Of a DNA stretch of 64,000 nucleotides, positions 49,353 to 58,432 are shown piece by piece. The DNA is from Streptomyces caniscabiei (GTDB lineage Bacteria; Actinomycetota; Actinomycetes; Streptomycetales; Streptomycetaceae). A program made the translations under genes and the position numbers. The notes under the pieces were generated by a model. That model was given only the letters and a program-made list of their open reading frames with translations. It was not told the DNA's origin and made no database searches. The stretch is from the NCBI RefSeq assembly GCF_014930365.1, contig NZ_JABXWI010000009.1, positions 372,001 to 436,000 of the forward strand, given 5' to 3'. Position 1 is the stretch's first letter. Every line of letters begins with the position of its first letter.

Positions 49353-50363
49353 CTAGGAGTTGAGCTCCGCCAGCACCCGCAGCGTGTGCGGATCCGGGGC
49401 CAGCACCAGCAGGTCCGTCACCGGCCCCTTCCGCCATGCCTCCAGCCGCTCCGCGATCCGTTCGCGCGGCCCGACCAGCGAGATCTCGTCGGCGAAGGCG
49501 TCCGGCACCGTCAGCACGGCCTCCTCGCGCCGCCCGTCGAGGAAGAGCCGCTGGATGTGCCGGGCCTCCTCCTCGTACCCCATGCGGGCCATGAGATCGG
49601 CGTGGAAGTTGCGCCGGGCGTGCCCCATCCCGCCGATGTAGAAGCCGAGCATGGCCTTCACGGGCAACAGCCCCTCGGCGACGTCGTCGCAGACCTTCGC
49701 CCGTGCCATGGGCGCGATGAGGAAGCCGTCGGGCATGTCGGTCAGCGAGGCCTCGTAGACATCGGTCCGCGAGGGCGACCAGTACAACGGCAGCCAGCCG
49801 TCCGCGATCCGGGCCGTCTGCGCGATGTTCTTCGGCCCCTCCGCGCCGAGCAGGACGGGGAGATCCGCCCGCAGCGGGTGGGTGATGGGCTTCAGCGCCT
49901 TCCCGATGCCGGTGGCGTCCGGGCCGTCGTAGGGGAGGGGGTGATAGTGCCCGTCGAGCTCAACGGGCCCTTCCCGCCTGAGGACTTGGCGTACGACGTC
50001 GACGTACTCCCTGGTCGCGGTCAGCGGCGACTTCGGGAACGGCCGCCCGTACCAGCCCTCGACGACCTGCGGTCCGGAGAGCCCGAGCCCGAGCAGGGCG
50101 CGCCCGCCGGAGAGATGGTCCAGGGTCAGCGCGTGCATCGCGGTGGTGGTGGGCGACCGGGCCGCCATCTGCGCGACCGCCGTGCCCAGCTTGATCCTGG
50201 AGGTGTGCGCCGCGATCCAGGTGAGCGGTGTGAACGCGTCCGAGCCCCAGGACTCGGCGGTCCACACCGAGTCGTAGCCGAGCCGCTCCGCCTCCTGGAC
50301 GAGCGGGACATGGTCCGCCGACGGGCCGCGCCCCCAGTAACCGAGTGCCAGACCGAGCCGCAT
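49353..50363 (-). CDS. F420-dependent LLM-class oxidoreductase (Rv3520c-like)
   Basis: 336 residues, luciferase-like TIM barrel of the F420-dependent group. MRLGLALGYWGRGPS opens it, then ESWGSDAFTPLTW, LTLDHLSGGRALLGLGLSG and GPQVVEGWYGRPFPK follow mycobacterial Rv3520c, a member of the KstR regulon, nearly throughout. It would transfer hydride between F420H2 and a ketone or enone, perhaps on a steroid. ATG 50363 is preceded by CAGGAGG. Directly upstream is the palindrome CTGACGATCCGTCAG, also found before the MaoC operon at 60.3 kb. Confidence 0.87.
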   Translation of the reverse strand: MRLGLALGYWGRGPSADHVPLVQEAERLGYDSVWTAESWGSDAFTPLTWIAAHTSRIKLGTAVAQMAARSPTTTAMHALTLDHLSGGRALLGLGLSGPQVVEGWYGRPFPKSPLTATREYVDVVRQVLRREGPVELDGHYHPLPYDGPDATGIGKALKPITHPLRADLPVLLGAEGPKNIAQTARIADGWLPLYWSPSRTDVYEASLTDMPDGFLIAPMARAKVCDDVAEGLLPVKAMLGFYIGGMGHARRNFHADLMARMGYEEEARHIQRLFLDGRREEAVLTVPDAFADEISLVGPRERIAERLEAWRKGPVTDLLVLAPDPHTLRVLAELNS

Positions 50364-50374
50364 GTGCCTGCCTC

Positions 50375-50389
50375 CTGACGATCCGTCAG
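50375..50389. promoter_or_regulatory. CTGACGnnnnGTCAG operator, copy 1
   Basis: CTGACG-ATC-CGTCAG, perfect 6-bp arms, overlapping the ribosome site region of the F420 oxidoreductase gene. The second copy is at 60327. Confidence 0.65.
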
Positions 50390-50416
50390 TTACATGTGCG
50401 GGGAGGCGACTGTACG

Positions 50417-50454
50417 ACAGCGGCCCCCCGCCCGGAAGAGCGAGGGGCCGCTGT
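50417..50454 (-). terminator. Terminator after the DUF5336 gene
   Basis: ACAGCGGCCCC / GGGGCCGCTGT, perfect 11-bp stem, 32 bases past the stop on the minus strand. Confidence 0.75.
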
Positions 50455-50485
50455 ACGGCTGTACGACTGTCTGGCGAGGTGTGGC

Positions 50486-51325
50486 TCAGCCGCGCTGGAT
50501 GCCGCTGGTGTCCTGGAGGACACCGCGACGGCCGTCCTGCGTCTGGGCGACCAGGTTGGGACCGCGCTGCTCGACCGCCAGGTACCAGGTGCCCGGCGCC
50601 AGTTCGGCGATCGCCGACTGCGAACCGTCCTCCGCGAACAGCGGACGGGCCACGGGCACCGCGAACCAGAACGGCGAGAAGTCTCCGGCCGGCGGCTGCG
50701 GCGCCGCCGCCTGCTGCTGCGGAGCACCACCGAACGGCGCCCCCGGACCCGGCTGCCCGGGCTGACCCGGCTGCGGCTGACCCGCACCGAACGGACCCGG
50801 CGCACCGGCGCCCGGGTAGCCGTAACCACCGGGCGGCTGGGCCCCGTACGGCTGCGGCGCGGCAGGCCGCGGAGCACCGACGAGAGCGGCCTTGAGGGCG
50901 GGGACGAGGGGGGTGGCGATGGCGGCGGCGGCCAGCAGCAGCGCGGCGATGAGGCCGAGGATGAGACCGGCGCCGGAGTCGGGCTCCGAGCCGCCGAAGG
51001 TGCCGAACAGCTCCTCCATCGCTCCGAACGGGTCGATGATCGACCAGAACGAGGTCCACGCGGCGAAGATGGTCAGCGCCACCCCGAGCTGGCCGACGTC
51101 CAGGCCGATCACCTTGGGCGGCTGCGGCAGCGCACGGGCGATGACGATCAGCACCGCACCGATGATGCCGGCGACGTACACGCTCATCACCAAGCCGAGG
51201 TTGTCCCAGGCATTGGGGATGTCGTCGCCGGAGCCGTCGAACGTGTCGAGGAACGACGCGATGAACAGCAATACCGCTGCTCCGATCACGACGCCGTCGC
51301 CTCTGGTGAGGGAGCGGATATTCAC
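50486..51325 (-). CDS. DUF5336-type membrane protein
   Basis: 279 residues: four membrane helices in the first 150 (GVVIGAAVLLFIASFLDTF, LVMSVYVAGIIGAVLIVIA, LGVALTIFAAWTSFWSI, LILGLIAALLLAAAAIA), a Pro/Gly/Gln-rich middle and a compact beta C-terminal part (FSPFWFAVPVARPLFAEDG, TWYLAVEQRGPNLVAQTQDG). Function unknown; conserved in Streptomyces. GTG start. A perfect hairpin terminates it. Confidence 0.78.
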   Translation of the reverse strand: MNIRSLTRGDGVVIGAAVLLFIASFLDTFDGSGDDIPNAWDNLGLVMSVYVAGIIGAVLIVIARALPQPPKVIGLDVGQLGVALTIFAAWTSFWSIIDPFGAMEELFGTFGGSEPDSGAGLILGLIAALLLAAAAIATPLVPALKAALVGAPRPAAPQPYGAQPPGGYGYPGAGAPGPFGAGQPQPGQPGQPGPGAPFGGAPQQQAAAPQPPAGDFSPFWFAVPVARPLFAEDGSQSAIAELAPGTWYLAVEQRGPNLVAQTQDGRRGVLQDTSGIQRG

Positions 51326-51761
51326 TTCAGGTCCTTCGTCAGTCGTCTCGTCATCGGTGGAGGCGTCGCCGTCACCATGTCGCCGTCAGGCCGTGGTGGG
51401 AAGCGCGGGGGTGGCCCCTCATCGTAGGGACGACCTTATCGTCCGACCGACGTGGGTGTCCGCCGGGATCACCGCGGTGATCACGACCCGCCCCCTACCC
51501 GCGCAGAAAACTCACGAATCCCTCAGAGGTTCCCCTGCCCGCTTCCTGGCCGCCGGGCACCGCTGGTCAGCGGAGCCTCGTCATGGATATCGCGTATCCC
51601 CGCGCACCCGACGAACTCGGAGGGAACCGTTGACAGATTGAGACCGCGCGCACGTCATTCCGTGGCACTGCGGCTTTGTGTCCGGAGTTCGAAGTCCCGA
51701 GCGGGAAGTCCCGAGTCCGCAGTCCCGAAGTCCCGTGTGTTTCCCCGAAAGGGAAAGTTGT
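51326..51761. other. Gene-free stretch of 436 bases
   Basis: No convincing gene. It holds a perfect 16-bp palindrome GATCACCGCGGTGATC (51467-51482), an inverted repeat GGACGA/TCGTCC near 51428, and four loose direct repeats of AAGTCCCGA-type at 51691-51735 just past the amidase stop. On the minus strand the right part may serve as amidase terminator. Confidence 0.5.
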
Positions 51762-52760
51762 TCAATTTTTCAGGAAGCTCGTGATGCCGTCGGAGATTCC
51801 CCGGGCCGCCTTCTGGCGCCAGGTGCCGCTGGTGAGCAGGGACGCGTCCTTGCTGTCGCGCATGTTGCCGCACTCGATGAACACCTTCGGGACGGTGGAG
51901 AGGTTGAGGCCGCCGAGGTCGGTGCGGGTGACGAGGCCGGTGCCGTCGCCGACGTAGTTGGAGGGGGCGCTGCCGGTGGCGCGGACGAAGTAGCCGGCGA
52001 TGCGCTCGCCGAGATCGCGGGACGGGGCGACGATGGGCCGGGTGTCCGCGGCGCCCTCGTGCACCGAGCCCGGCAGGATGACGTGGAAGCCGCGGTTGCC
52101 GGACCCCGAACCGTCCGCGTGGATCGACACCACCGCGTCCGCCTCCGCCTCGTTGCCGATCCGCGCCCGCTCGTCGATGCAGGGTCCCCAGGCGCGGTCG
52201 TCGTCCTGGGTGAACTTCACGGTGGCGCCCTCCTGTTGGAGCAGCGTGCGCAGCCGGCGGGAGACGTCCAGCGTGAACTCGGCTTCGAGATAACCGTCGT
52301 TGGTGGTCGTCCCCGTCGTGTCGCACTCCTTCGCGTGCGTCCCGATGTCCACCTTGCGGTTGATCTCGGCGGTGTGCTGGAAGTTGCCGGGGTTGTGGCC
52401 CGGGTCGATGACGACGACCTTGCCCTTCAGCGGCCCGGTGGCGGCCGGCGCGGAGGCGGCACCCGAGGGGCTCGCCTTCTCCCCGTCGCGGCCCTCCTTG
52501 TCGCCGCCACCGCCGCCGGCCTCGCCCTTGCCGGCGTCCGTGGTCGTGTCCCCGCTCGCCGGGGGTGTGGTCGCCGACCGCGTCTGCGGCACCTTCGCGC
52601 TGTCCGACCCGCCGCCGCCCCCGGAATCCCCGGCGACCTGCCAGACCCCCCACCCGGCCACCGCCCCCACCACGACCGCGGCCACCGCCACGGTCAGCGG
52701 ACGGCGCAGGGCGGAACGGCGGGGCTGGGGCGGATCGAAGTCCGGGCCTACGTACGACAC
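51762..52760 (-). CDS. N-acetylmuramoyl-L-alanine amidase (Amidase_3), membrane-anchored
   Basis: 332 residues. One N-terminal helix (LTVAVAAVVVGAVAGWGVW, about 22-40), a Gly/Ser/Asp-rich linker to 105, then Amidase_3: VVIDPGH (117-122, zinc His), AEINRK zinc Glu, SIHADGSG with the second His, and FIECGN with the catalytic Glu near the end. It cuts stem peptides from glycan chains outside the membrane. GTG 52760 with AAGGTGG is chosen; the longer opening would run through a tandem DNA repeat. Convergent with nothing on its left. Confidence 0.87.
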   Translation of the reverse strand: MSYVGPDFDPPQPRRSALRRPLTVAVAAVVVGAVAGWGVWQVAGDSGGGGGSDSAKVPQTRSATTPPASGDTTTDAGKGEAGGGGGDKEGRDGEKASPSGAASAPAATGPLKGKVVVIDPGHNPGNFQHTAEINRKVDIGTHAKECDTTGTTTNDGYLEAEFTLDVSRRLRTLLQQEGATVKFTQDDDRAWGPCIDERARIGNEAEADAVVSIHADGSGSGNRGFHVILPGSVHEGAADTRPIVAPSRDLGERIAGYFVRATGSAPSNYVGDGTGLVTRTDLGGLNLSTVPKVFIECGNMRDSKDASLLTSGTWRQKAARGISDGITSFLKN

Positions 52761-52781
52761 GCCTGCCACCTTACGGGTCGG

Positions 52782-52918
52782 GCGGCCCACCGGCGGGACG
52801 CCCCTGCCACGGGCTGGACGGTGCACTGGCGGGACGCTCCCGCCACGGGCCGGGGCGGTGCACCGGCGGGACGTCCCCGCCACGGGTCGGATGAGCGGCG
52901 CACCGGCCGGACGCCCAT
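52782..52918 (+). repeat. Minisatellite of about four 36-39-bp units
   Basis: Repeating core CACCGGCGGGACG...CCGCCACGGG, with units starting about 52782, 52818, 52856 and 52896 and drifting in sequence. It lies between the amidase start and the next gene's start, in a shared divergent promoter region. Confidence 0.75.
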
Positions 52919-52986
52919 GCCGAGCGGCACGCCCGCGCTGCGGCGCCGACTGGACCCGTCGCCCGTCGGCAGGTCAGAGTACGAGG

Positions 52987-53706
52987 ATGATCGAGGTGGT
53001 GATCGCGGTCCTCGGGGCCGTGGTGGGGGCTGCGGCGCTCGTCGTGAGTATCGCCGGACACCGTCACAACGTCCGTCAGGCCGGCCGGCTGGCCGAGCGG
53101 GAGCGTCGTGTCGAGGACCGCGAACGCGAGGCGGACCAGCGGGAGAAGCTGATCCAGTCGTCGATGCTGCACGTCACCATGGACAGCAGGCCCTCGGTGC
53201 TCGCGGACGGGTACGCGCGATGGCGCCTCGAAGCGGTCAACACCAGCAACCAGCCGCTCGTCCAGGTCGCCGTCCACTACGACGACGTACGCCTCGACGG
53301 CCGCGAGATCCTGGCGGCCGGCGGCCGGCTCTCCGTCGACCTGCCGATGACCTCCGCCACCGGCTCGCCGCCCTCACCCCTGCTCTGCTCCGTCGAGTTC
53401 ACCGACTCCTCCGGCAGCCGCTGGCGCCGCCTGGCCACCGGCCGGCTCCAGCCGTGGGCGTCCGGTACCGGCGACGAGACGGACTGGCAGCCGCCCGTCG
53501 CGCCGATCGTCGGGCCCCTGCCGGTCCCCCTGCTCAGCGGCCGACCCGCGGGCCTTCCCCCCGAGGGCGCCCACTCGCCGCGCCAGGCCACCCCGCCGCC
53601 CGCGCCGCCCCGTCCCCTCTCGACTCCGGCGTACCGAGCGGCGGTCGTCGCGGTGATCGTGATCGTGGTGGCGGCCGCCTACCTGCTCGTCCGGTACATG
53701 GGTTAG
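52987..53706 (+). CDS. Membrane protein with coiled coil, unknown
   Basis: 239 residues. An N-terminal helix (VVIAVLGAVVGAAALVVSIAG), a charged coiled coil (RLAERERRVEDREREADQRE), then a beta domain (LHVTMDSRPSVLADGYARW, VAVHYDDVRLDG) of immunoglobulin-like look, a Pro-rich stretch and a C-terminal helix (AAVVAVIVIVVAAAYLLV). Function unknown. ATG overlaps an ACGAGG ribosome site. It precedes the Mrr-TerD gene on the same strand by 151 bases; a shared job is possible but not shown. Confidence 0.72.
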   Translation: MIEVVIAVLGAVVGAAALVVSIAGHRHNVRQAGRLAERERRVEDREREADQREKLIQSSMLHVTMDSRPSVLADGYARWRLEAVNTSNQPLVQVAVHYDDVRLDGREILAAGGRLSVDLPMTSATGSPPSPLLCSVEFTDSSGSRWRRLATGRLQPWASGTGDETDWQPPVAPIVGPLPVPLLSGRPAGLPPEGAHSPRQATPPPAPPRPLSTPAYRAAVVAVIVIVVAAAYLLVRYMG

Positions 53707-53857
53707 CCGACGGGGAGCCGTTTCCGTTCCCGCTGCGCGGCGCCGGGGACCGGTAGGCGTGCGCGCCGTCGCGGGATAAAGTCGTGCGATTACGTCCGGT
53801 TGTGTGGGGGCGGGGCCTCGCGGGCGGTCGGGGCCCCGGTGGGAGGGCCTGTAGCGC

Positions 53858-56017
53858 ATGAGTCGTCGCTCCAGCGGGTTGGCCGGGATCTGGGCCGAGG
53901 CACAACGCCAGCAGCAGCGTCAGTCGGAGGAGCGGGCCAGGCAACAGCGCGAGTACGAGCGACAACAGCGCGCGTACCAGCGGGAGGTGGCCCGCAGCCA
54001 ACGCGAGCAGCAGGCGGCGTACCGGCAGCAGCGCGAGGCCGAGGCACGACGGCGTACGGAGGAACTGGACGCCCGGGTACGGGCGTTGGAGTGCCTGTTG
54101 GCCGAGGGCTGCCGCGCCCCGGCGTTCCGGGCCGCCTCCCTCACCCGTTCCGAGCGCCTGGAGCCGTTCTCGCCGGGGCCGCTCGGCCGACCTGTACCCA
54201 TGCCGGACCCCAACCACTATCAGGCGCAGGGCGGTTGGGGCGCCCAGCGGCGCGCCCAGGCCGAGGCGCGCGCCCGGTTCGAGCACGACTGGCACGCCGC
54301 GCAGGCCGCCGAGGCCCAGCGGCAGGAGCAACTGGCCCGGTACCAGCGGCAGTACGAGCAGTGGGCGGAGGAACAGCGGTCGGAGATCCGGCGGCACAAC
54401 GCCGGACTCGCCCAGATGGCGACCGCACTGCGCGACGGTGACCCCGAAGCCGCCGTCGACTACTTCTCCGCCGCCCTCTACGCCTCGTCCGCCTGGCCCG
54501 AGGGCTTTCCCCGCGGTGTCCGCGCCGCCTACGACCCGGCGGCACGGCAACTGGTCCTGGACTGGGAGCTGCCCAGGTACGACGTCGTCCCCGAGGCGAA
54601 GAACGTCGTCTACATGCCGAGCGTCGACCAGGACAAGGAGCGCCCGCGCCCGGTCACCCAGCGGCGGGCCCTCTACCGCGACGTCCTCGCCCAGTGCACC
54701 CTCCTGGTGCTCCACGAGCTGTTCGCCGCCGACGAGTTCGGCGCGCTGGAGTCGGTCGTCCTGAACGGTTTCGTGGACGACCACGATCCGGTGACCGGAC
54801 GCCGCGCCGAGCTGTTCCTGGCGACCGTCACGGTGCCCCGCCCCGTCTTCGCCGCACTGCACCTGGCGCAGGTGAGCGCCGTCGACTGCCTGACGGACGG
54901 CCTGCGGGGCCAGTTGTCGGCCCGACCGGACCAGCGCACCCCCGTCCGCCCCGGACGCCGGCCCGACGACGTGGGCGACGGTGTCGTCACCCACGGCGGC
55001 GAGGAGGAGCCCGACCTCCTGGAGATGGACCCCCTCGCCTTCGAGTCGCTCGTCGCGGAGCTGTTCCGGGCCATGGGCATGCAGGCCGTCACCACCCAGC
55101 GCTCGGGCGACGGCGGGGTGGACGTCGACGCCCTGGACCCGACACCGATCCGCGGCGGCAAGATAGTGGTCCAGGTCAAGCGCTACCGGAACACCGTCCC
55201 GCCGAGCGCCGTCCGTGACCTCTACGGCACGGTCCAGGACGCCGGCGCCAACAAGGGCGTCCTGGTGACGACGTCCAAGTTCGGCCCCGGCTCGCACACC
55301 TTCGCCAACGGCAAACCGCTGGAGCTGATCTCGGGCCGCGAACTCGTCGACCTGCTCCATCGGCACGGGCTGCGGGGGCGCCTGGGCACCGGCGAGCGCC
55401 CCGCGCCGGTGTCGCCGACCGATCCGACGGTGGTGCTGCCCACGCTGCCCGCCCAGCGGACCTTGGTGGACATGACGGCGGTGACGGCCCCGGACCCGGC
55501 CCCGGACCCGGCGCCTTCGTCCGCGGGCCACGAGGACTACAGCGTGCTCGGCATGTACTGGACGGGCGGCGTCGCGCTGGACGTCTGCGCCCTCGTCTGC
55601 CACGGCAACCGGGTCCTCAGCGACGACCACTTCGTGTTCTACAACAACCTCCGCACCCCCGACGGCACGGTCCGCGCCGTCCCGCCGACGGCGCCCGACA
55701 AGGCCGCGATCCGGGTCTCCTTCGACGCGCTGCCGGCGGAGGCCGACCGTCTCGTGCTGGTGGCCGCGATCGACCCGGCCGCGAACCCCGACGCCGACCT
55801 CTCCGGCTTCACCGACGCCGGGATCCGCCTGCTGGACCCCTCCCGCGCCGAACAGGGCCGCCTGGACGTCTCCGACGGCCGCCCCGCCGAAACGGCCCTC
55901 ACCCTCGGCTCCTTCCGCCGCCGCCCCAACGGCGACTGGGACTTCGTGGTCGGAGGGAAGGGGTACGCGGGGGGCCTGGAGGAACTGGTCCAGGACTACG
56001 GCATAGAGGTGGCGTAG
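53858..56017 (+). CDS. Coiled coil - Mrr-type endonuclease - TerD fusion protein
   Basis: 719 residues. Residues 12-185 are glutamine/arginine-rich coiled coil. A middle domain (about 195-355, YFSAALYASSAWPEGFPRGV and LVLHELFAADEFGALE) is unknown to me. Residues about 380-500 form an Mrr/PD-(D/E)XK nuclease: FESLVAELFRAMGM, GDGGVDVDAL and IVVQVKRY hold the catalytic D and Q-x-K. Residues about 560-719 are a TerD domain (VLGMYWTGGVALDVCALVC, FYNNLRTPDG, ADLSGFTDAGIRLLD). TerD proteins bind Ca2+ and act in membrane-linked stress responses. A likely role is nuclease action tied to stress or foreign DNA. Confidence 0.85.
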   Translation: MSRRSSGLAGIWAEAQRQQQRQSEERARQQREYERQQRAYQREVARSQREQQAAYRQQREAEARRRTEELDARVRALECLLAEGCRAPAFRAASLTRSERLEPFSPGPLGRPVPMPDPNHYQAQGGWGAQRRAQAEARARFEHDWHAAQAAEAQRQEQLARYQRQYEQWAEEQRSEIRRHNAGLAQMATALRDGDPEAAVDYFSAALYASSAWPEGFPRGVRAAYDPAARQLVLDWELPRYDVVPEAKNVVYMPSVDQDKERPRPVTQRRALYRDVLAQCTLLVLHELFAADEFGALESVVLNGFVDDHDPVTGRRAELFLATVTVPRPVFAALHLAQVSAVDCLTDGLRGQLSARPDQRTPVRPGRRPDDVGDGVVTHGGEEEPDLLEMDPLAFESLVAELFRAMGMQAVTTQRSGDGGVDVDALDPTPIRGGKIVVQVKRYRNTVPPSAVRDLYGTVQDAGANKGVLVTTSKFGPGSHTFANGKPLELISGRELVDLLHRHGLRGRLGTGERPAPVSPTDPTVVLPTLPAQRTLVDMTAVTAPDPAPDPAPSSAGHEDYSVLGMYWTGGVALDVCALVCHGNRVLSDDHFVFYNNLRTPDGTVRAVPPTAPDKAAIRVSFDALPAEADRLVLVAAIDPAANPDADLSGFTDAGIRLLDPSRAEQGRLDVSDGRPAETALTLGSFRRRPNGDWDFVVGGKGYAGGLEELVQDYGIEVA

Positions 56018-56036
56018 CCGGGCCCCGCCCTGTGCT

Positions 56037-56714
56037 TCAGATACCTGTGTCCGTCCGACGCAGCACCCGGAGGGAGTCCGTGGCCGAGACCTCCGTGAAG
56101 GCGCCGGAGGCCAGTGCGCGGAGGTAGACGCGGTACGGGGCCTGGCCGGTGAACTCGTCCTCGGGGTCGGGGAAGACGTCGTGGATGACGAGGAGCCCGC
56201 CCGGGGCGATGTGCGGGGCCCAGCCCTCGTAGTCGGCGGTGGCGTGCTCGTCGGTGTGACCGCCGTCGATGAAGACGAAGGCCAGAGGGGTGCCCCAGAA
56301 GGCGGCGACCTGCGGGGAACGGCCGACGATCGCGACGACGTGGTCCTCCAGACCCGCGCGGTGGAGGGTGCGGCGGAAGGTGGGGAGCGTGTCCATGCGG
56401 CCCACCTCGGGGTCGACGGTGGACTCGTCGTGGTACTCCCAGCCGGGCTGCTGCTCCTCGCTGCCCCGGTGGTGGTCGACCGTGATCGCCGTGACCCCCG
56501 CCTCCCGGGCGGCGTCGGCCAGCAGGATCGTCGACCGACCGCAGTACGTCCCCACTTCCAGCAACGGCAGCCCCAGACGCCCGGCCTCGACCGCCGCCGC
56601 GTACAGCGCCAGCCCCTCTCCGAGCGGCATGAACCCCTTGGCCCCCTCGAAGGCCTCGACAATCTCCGGCTTGGGCGCCGGCACGGCCGGGTTCGAGGTG
56701 GCTGCCGCGGACAT
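56037..56714 (-). CDS. Class I methyltransferase, Methyltransf_24 type
   Basis: 225 residues. SAM-binding LLEVGTYCGRSTILLADAA (about 49-67), VTAITVDHHRG, and FVFIDGGHTDE near 150, then LVIHDVFPDP: the pattern of CmcI/Methyltransf_24 proteins that act on small natural products or glycans. Start ATG 56714 follows ACGGAGGA. It converges with the Mrr-TerD gene (19 bases apart). Single gene; substrate unknown. Confidence 0.82.
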   Translation of the reverse strand: MSAAATSNPAVPAPKPEIVEAFEGAKGFMPLGEGLALYAAAVEAGRLGLPLLEVGTYCGRSTILLADAAREAGVTAITVDHHRGSEEQQPGWEYHDESTVDPEVGRMDTLPTFRRTLHRAGLEDHVVAIVGRSPQVAAFWGTPLAFVFIDGGHTDEHATADYEGWAPHIAPGGLLVIHDVFPDPEDEFTGQAPYRVYLRALASGAFTEVSATDSLRVLRRTDTGI

Positions 56715-56796
56715 GGGTCCTCCGTGTAGTCGTACAGGTGCTCGGCCGTAGGCCGTCCGGGGCGCCCATGCTGCCATGCGCGGTATTCGAGGGTTG

Positions 56797-56895
56797 GGCG
56801 CCCCTGAAAGGCCTCCGGCCTTTCGGCCTGAAAGAAGCCGGGGCGCAGCCCCGCTTTTTTCAGGGGCGCGGGGAACTGCGCGACCAGCCCCCACC
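56797..56895 (-). repeat. Dispersed GC-rich repeat, copy D, with long hairpin
   Basis: Reverse-oriented core (CAGGGGCGCGGGGAACTGCG, 56861-56880). GCCCCTGAAAG at 56800 pairs with the TTTTTTCAGGGGC end, with a smaller GGCCTCCGGCC hairpin inside. Lies between the methyltransferase start and the MFS stop. Confidence 0.85.
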
Positions 56896-56923
56896 GGACC
56901 CGCAGACGCCATCGCCACGGCCC

Positions 56924-58432
56924 CTAACGGGAGGCAAGGACGACCTGCCCCTCCCCGGAGACCGCGTCGGACCCACCGGCCCCACCATCACCGCTCGCAC
57001 GAAGCGTCAGCGTCGGGCGCCGGCTCGGCAGGAACAGGGCCAGCAGAAGGCCGACGGCCACCGCGGCCGTGGCGATGAGGAACGAGACGCGGAACCCGTG
57101 CATGGTCGGGATCGCGACTCCACCGACCTCGTTCGCCGTGTTCGCCAGCACCATGCCGACGACGGCGCTGGACACCGACGTACCGATGGACCGCATGAGT
57201 GTGTTGAGACCGTTGGCCGCCCCCGTCTCGGACGGATCGACCGCACCGATGATCAGCGCCGGGAGCGAGGAGTAGGCGAGGCCGATACCCGCGCCCAGCA
57301 CCACCGACACCACCACGGTCTGCCACGCCGCGCTCATCAGGCCGAGCCCGGCCCCGTACCCGATCGCGATGATCAGCAGGCCCAGGATGAGCGTGCTCTT
57401 CGGCCCGTACTTGGCGGAGATCCGGGCGTAGAGCGGCGCGGTGAACATCATCGTCAGGCCCAGTGGAGCCACGCACAGACCCGCGACGATCATCGACTGT
57501 CCGAGGCCGTAACCGGTGGCGGTGGGCAGTTGGAGGAGCTGCGGGAGGACGAGGGAGACGACGTAGAAGGAGACCCCGACCATGATCGAGGCGAGGTTGG
57601 TGAGCAGGACCTCGCGGCGGGCGGTGGTCCGCAGATCCACCAGCGGCGCGGCGATACGCAGCTCCAGCAGACCCCAGAGCAGCAGGACCACGGCCGACGC
57701 GGCGAAGAGCCCGAGCGTGGTCGCGGAGGTCCAGCCCCAGTCACTGCCCTTGGTGATCGGCAGGAGGAAGAGGACGAGGCCGAAGGAGAGACCGACCGCG
57801 CCGAGGTGGTCGAAGGTGCCCTCCGCGCGCGTCTTCGTCTCCGGAACGGCGACGAGGGTGAGCACGATGGCGAGCACCCCGAGGCCGGCGGCGCCGAAGA
57901 AGAGGACGTGCCAGTCGGTGTTCTGCGCGACCGCGGCGGCCATCGGCAGCGCGAGTCCGCCGCCGACACCGATGGACGAGCTCATGAGGGCCATGGCGGA
58001 GCCGAGCCGCTCGCGCGGCAGCTCGTCGCGCATCAGCCCGATGCCCAGCGGGATCGCGCCCATGGCGAAGCCCTGCAACGCGCGGCCGACGATCATCGGA
58101 ACGAGCGCACTGGTGAAACCGCTGATCAGCGCGCCGACCACCATCACGGCCAGGCTGGCGAGCAGCATGCGGCGCTTGCCGTAGAGGTCGCCGAGTCGGC
58201 CCATGATCGGCGTGGACACGGCGCCGGCGAGGAGGGTCGAGGTCAGTACCCAGGTCGCGTTGCCGGCCGAGGTGTCCAGCAGCTGGGGGAGGTCCTTGAT
58301 CACCGGGACCAGCAGGGTCTGCATCACCGCGACCACGATCCCCGCGAAGGCCAGCACCGGGACGATCGCTCCGCCGGCTCGCGGGGTGCGCCTTTCGAGG
58401 GTCGGCGGTGACGGTGTGTGCTGCTGAGTCAT
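56924..58432 (-). CDS. MFS transporter, DHA2 type
   Basis: 502 residues, 14 predicted helices. Motif A MGRLGDLYGKRRML near 80, GRALQGFAMGAIPLGIGLMRD near 115, and GAANGLNTLMRSIGTSV near 420 define a DHA2 proton antiporter. It should export drugs or toxic metabolites. GGAGG precedes the ATG by nine bases. It is divergent from the sigma-factor gene across 216 bases, which holds TTGACT at 58531 and an interrupted CGTT...AACG repeat; the divergent promoters might be linked in control. Confidence 0.86.
   Translation of the reverse strand: MTQQHTPSPPTLERRTPRAGGAIVPVLAFAGIVVAVMQTLLVPVIKDLPQLLDTSAGNATWVLTSTLLAGAVSTPIMGRLGDLYGKRRMLLASLAVMVVGALISGFTSALVPMIVGRALQGFAMGAIPLGIGLMRDELPRERLGSAMALMSSSIGVGGGLALPMAAAVAQNTDWHVLFFGAAGLGVLAIVLTLVAVPETKTRAEGTFDHLGAVGLSFGLVLFLLPITKGSDWGWTSATTLGLFAASAVVLLLWGLLELRIAAPLVDLRTTARREVLLTNLASIMVGVSFYVVSLVLPQLLQLPTATGYGLGQSMIVAGLCVAPLGLTMMFTAPLYARISAKYGPKSTLILGLLIIAIGYGAGLGLMSAAWQTVVVSVVLGAGIGLAYSSLPALIIGAVDPSETGAANGLNTLMRSIGTSVSSAVVGMVLANTANEVGGVAIPTMHGFRVSFLIATAAVAVGLLLALFLPSRRPTLTLRASGDGGAGGSDAVSGEGQVVLASR

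Noticed and set aside
52782..52918. CRISPR-like array
   Set aside because: Units are adjacent and degenerate with no unique spacers, and no cas genes are present.
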